40,682 bases of DNA, taken from positions 1-40,682 of the forward strand of contig WBXH01000004.1 in NCBI GenBank assembly GCA_008933015.1, in the 5' to 3' direction. The stretch comes from Verrucomicrobiota bacterium (GTDB lineage Bacteria > Verrucomicrobiota > Verrucomicrobiia > Chthoniobacterales > UBA6821). The notes beneath the pieces are model-generated. The model saw nothing but the letters and a program-made list of their open reading frames with translations, did no database searches and was not told where the DNA came from. The stretch's first letter is position 1; each line of letters starts with the position of its first letter. Below, one piece after another: positions 38,363 to 40,682 of the stretch. Position numbers and translations under genes: made by a program.

Positions 38363-39736
38363 ATGGAGGATCTTTTTGGCATGGGCCCGGGAACAGGTGA
38401 GATCGGCGAATTGCCTGCCGACGCACCGCTTGCCGCGAGAATGAGGCCTTCAAGCCTTGAGGAGTATGTCGGGCAGGAGCATCTCCTCGGGCCAGGCAAG
38501 CTCCTGAGAAGGGCAATTGAGGCCGACCGACTCTCCTCGATGATCCTCTACGGCCCGCCGGGAACGGGAAAGACGAGCTTGGCGCGGGTCATAGCCAGCC
38601 GTACCAAGAGCCGATTTATGGAACTCAGCGGCGTGGAGGGATCGGTCGCTGATATACGAAAAGCCGTCGGGATCGCTGCCATTGAGGCGGCCAAGGGGGG
38701 GCGCACCCTCCTTTTCATTGATGAGATCCACCGGTTCAACAAAGCCCAGCAGGATGCCCTTCTCCCCGATGTGGAGCGTGGCACGGTCAGACTGATAGGG
38801 GCGACGACCCAGAACCCCTTCTTTTCGATCAACAGTCCGCTCATCTCGCGCTCCCAGATCTTTCAGCTTCAGCTGCTGGGAACTCATGACCTTATTGCCC
38901 TTCAGTACCGGGCCATCGCGGATGCAGAGCGCGGCTTGGGCCAACTTCCAATCGATCTGGATGCTGATGCCGCCGCCCACCTCGCCACAATCAGCGACGG
39001 CGATGCTCGCAAGTGCCTCAATGCGCTCGAGATCGCGGCCCGCACGACTTCCTACGACGAGCATGGTCGTATCCGCATCACGCTCGAGATCGCCGCGGAG
39101 AGCATCCAGCGCAAAGTCCTCGTCTATGACGGCACGGGAGACGATCACTACGACACAGCGAGCGCCTTTATCAAGAGCCTGCGTGGTAGCGACCCCGATG
39201 CGGCCCTCTACTGGTTGGCCAAGATGCTCCATGCCGGGGAGGAATTACGTTTTATCACCAGAAGGTTGGTGATTTTTGCCAGCGAGGATGTTGGGTTGGC
39301 TGACCCGCTGGCCCTTCCTTTGGCGATCGCTGCCCAGCAGGCGGTTGAGTTTGTAGGGCTTCCCGAGGCCCGCATCACGCTTGCCCATGCGGTGGTCTAC
39401 TTGGCGGCCGCTCCGAAGAGCAACAGCGCCTGCGTTGCCCTTGGCAATGCTCAGAAGGATGTGGAATCGGGGCGCACACTCCCCGTACCCGCCCACCTGC
39501 GGGACTCCCACTACAAGGGAGCCAAATCGATGGGGTACGGGATTGGTTACCAATATCCCCATGACCACGAGGGGGGATATGTACCGCAGGCCTATCTTCC
39601 TGAAGGTGAGGGCCGCCATTATTACACCGCGATCAGGCAGGGAGCCGAAGCTCGCATCGCAGATCGCCTAGAGGCATGGAGAAAGCAGTTTAAGGAAACA
39701 GACGAGACGGATCAGTCTGCCGCCGATCGATCATGA
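38363..39736 (+). CDS. rarA: Replication-associated recombination protein A (RarA/MgsA AAA ATPase)
   Basis: PLAARMRPSSLEEYVGQEHLLGPGKLLRRAIEADRLSSMILYGPPGTGKTSLA, LLFIDEIHRFNKAQQDALLPDVE, IGATTQNPFFSIN; start trimmed from 38216 to the ATG after GGAGGA. Confidence 0.97.
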   Translation: MEDLFGMGPGTGEIGELPADAPLAARMRPSSLEEYVGQEHLLGPGKLLRRAIEADRLSSMILYGPPGTGKTSLARVIASRTKSRFMELSGVEGSVADIRKAVGIAAIEAAKGGRTLLFIDEIHRFNKAQQDALLPDVERGTVRLIGATTQNPFFSINSPLISRSQIFQLQLLGTHDLIALQYRAIADAERGLGQLPIDLDADAAAHLATISDGDARKCLNALEIAARTTSYDEHGRIRITLEIAAESIQRKVLVYDGTGDDHYDTASAFIKSLRGSDPDAALYWLAKMLHAGEELRFITRRLVIFASEDVGLADPLALPLAIAAQQAVEFVGLPEARITLAHAVVYLAAAPKSNSACVALGNAQKDVESGRTLPVPAHLRDSHYKGAKSMGYGIGYQYPHDHEGGYVPQAYLPEGEGRHYYTAIRQGAEARIADRLEAWRKQFKETDETDQSAADRS

Positions 39737-40527
39737 TACCCGTCGTTCTTACCATTGCGGGATCCGACTCTTCATGCGGGGCCGGCATTCAGGCCGACCT
39801 GAAGACATTCAGTGCCCTAGGCTGCCACGGACTCACTGCCCTCACCTGTGTCGTAGCCGAAACGCCGGGGAAGGTTCGCTCGATCCAGGCCATGCGTCCC
39901 GAAATCGTTCGCGATCAACTGGAAGTCCTTTTGACCGCTTATCCTGTGGCCGCCATCAAGACGGGGATGCTTTTCTCGACGCCAATTATCCGTGCCGTGG
40001 CAGAAGTTCTGGCCGGCCTGAAAACATTGCCCCCTCTCGTGATCGATCCTGTGATGGTCGCCTCCAGCGGAGATGCATTATTAAAGCCGAAAGCGGTCGC
40101 CTCCTACAGGAAGCACCTCTTCCCCTTGGCGGCGCTGATTACGCCGAACCTCGACGAACTCGGCGTCCTGACGGGAGACCGCCCCGACTCCCTTGCCGGA
40201 ATGATCCGTTCCGGGAAACAGCTTGCTGCACAAACCGGAGTCCCTCTTCTCCTAAAAGGAGGGCATTTGAAGGGGAAAACGGCCACGGATATCCTGATGA
40301 CGCAGGCTTGGGATCTGAGCGAGTACAGCGCTCCCTTTGTGCGGGGAGTCGAGACGCACGGAACCGGATGCACCTATTCCGCGGCGATTGCGGCAGGATT
40401 GGCTAAGGGATATCCACTTGCCAAGGCGGTTGGCGAGGCCAAGAAGTTCGTCACACGTGCCCTCAAAGGGGGTCATCGATGGGGCAATGTGGCCACACTC
40501 GATCAGGTTCAACTCACTAGGAGGTGA
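39733..40527 (+). CDS. thiD: Hydroxymethylpyrimidine/phosphomethylpyrimidine kinase
   Basis: [93 protein letters not shown] overlap with rarA. Confidence 0.97.
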   Translation: MIPVVLTIAGSDSSCGAGIQADLKTFSALGCHGLTALTCVVAETPGKVRSIQAMRPEIVRDQLEVLLTAYPVAAIKTGMLFSTPIIRAVAEVLAGLKTLPPLVIDPVMVASSGDALLKPKAVASYRKHLFPLAALITPNLDELGVLTGDRPDSLAGMIRSGKQLAAQTGVPLLLKGGHLKGKTATDILMTQAWDLSEYSAPFVRGVETHGTGCTYSAAIAAGLAKGYPLAKAVGEAKKFVTRALKGGHRWGNVATLDQVQLTRR

Positions 40528-40604
40528 GAAAGAAGCTTGCCGAGCGCGAAGGAATAAGGGATTTTCACAATCCCTTTTCAAGGGGGCAATGAGTTGGTCA
40601 TTAC

Positions 40605-40680
<76 letters not shown>

Positions 40681-40682
40681 CC

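Noticed and set aside
38450-39232. 260-aa minus-strand ORF
   Set aside because: Antisense shadow of rarA.
39774-40406. 210-aa alternative-frame ORF
   Set aside because: Out-of-frame within thiD; Arg/Pro/Ser-rich as expected for a shifted frame.

Overview
This 40.7 kb window looks like a conventional, gene-dense bacterial chromosome segment. The gene content and several protein signatures suggest Verrucomicrobia/PVC, but that is an inference. I see no phage, IS element, CRISPR array or rRNA. Housekeeping genes include DAHP synthase (partial), rplU-rpmA-purN, a PcrA/UvrD helicase, fcl-gmd, truA-ruvX, maf, hisD, folP-cdaA-glmM, efp, kdsD, rarA-thiD, and tRNAs Leu, Thr and Phe. The most interesting signals are: (1) a compact malonate module, with malonyl-CoA decarboxylase divergent from a class III CoA-transferase plus MadL/MadM transporter, and no malonyl-CoA synthetase or Mdc/Mad decarboxylase subunits; (2) an apparent 64-aa 'mini-CdaR' (TM anchor only, no YbbR domains) between cdaA and glmM; (3) a single-polypeptide GH18-like/NodB/GT2 polysaccharide synthase with a degenerate GH18 catalytic motif, translationally coupled to a secreted GH26-like hydrolase; (4) an EF-P whose tip has Asn at the modified Lys/Arg position (PGNLRAF); (5) a tRNA-Leu whose best-folding anticodon is AAG (A34), unusual in bacteria; (6) intrinsic-terminator-like hairpins overlapping coding ends or starts (rpmA/purN and gmd/fcl). 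All calls are by eye from translations and motifs; no searches were run.
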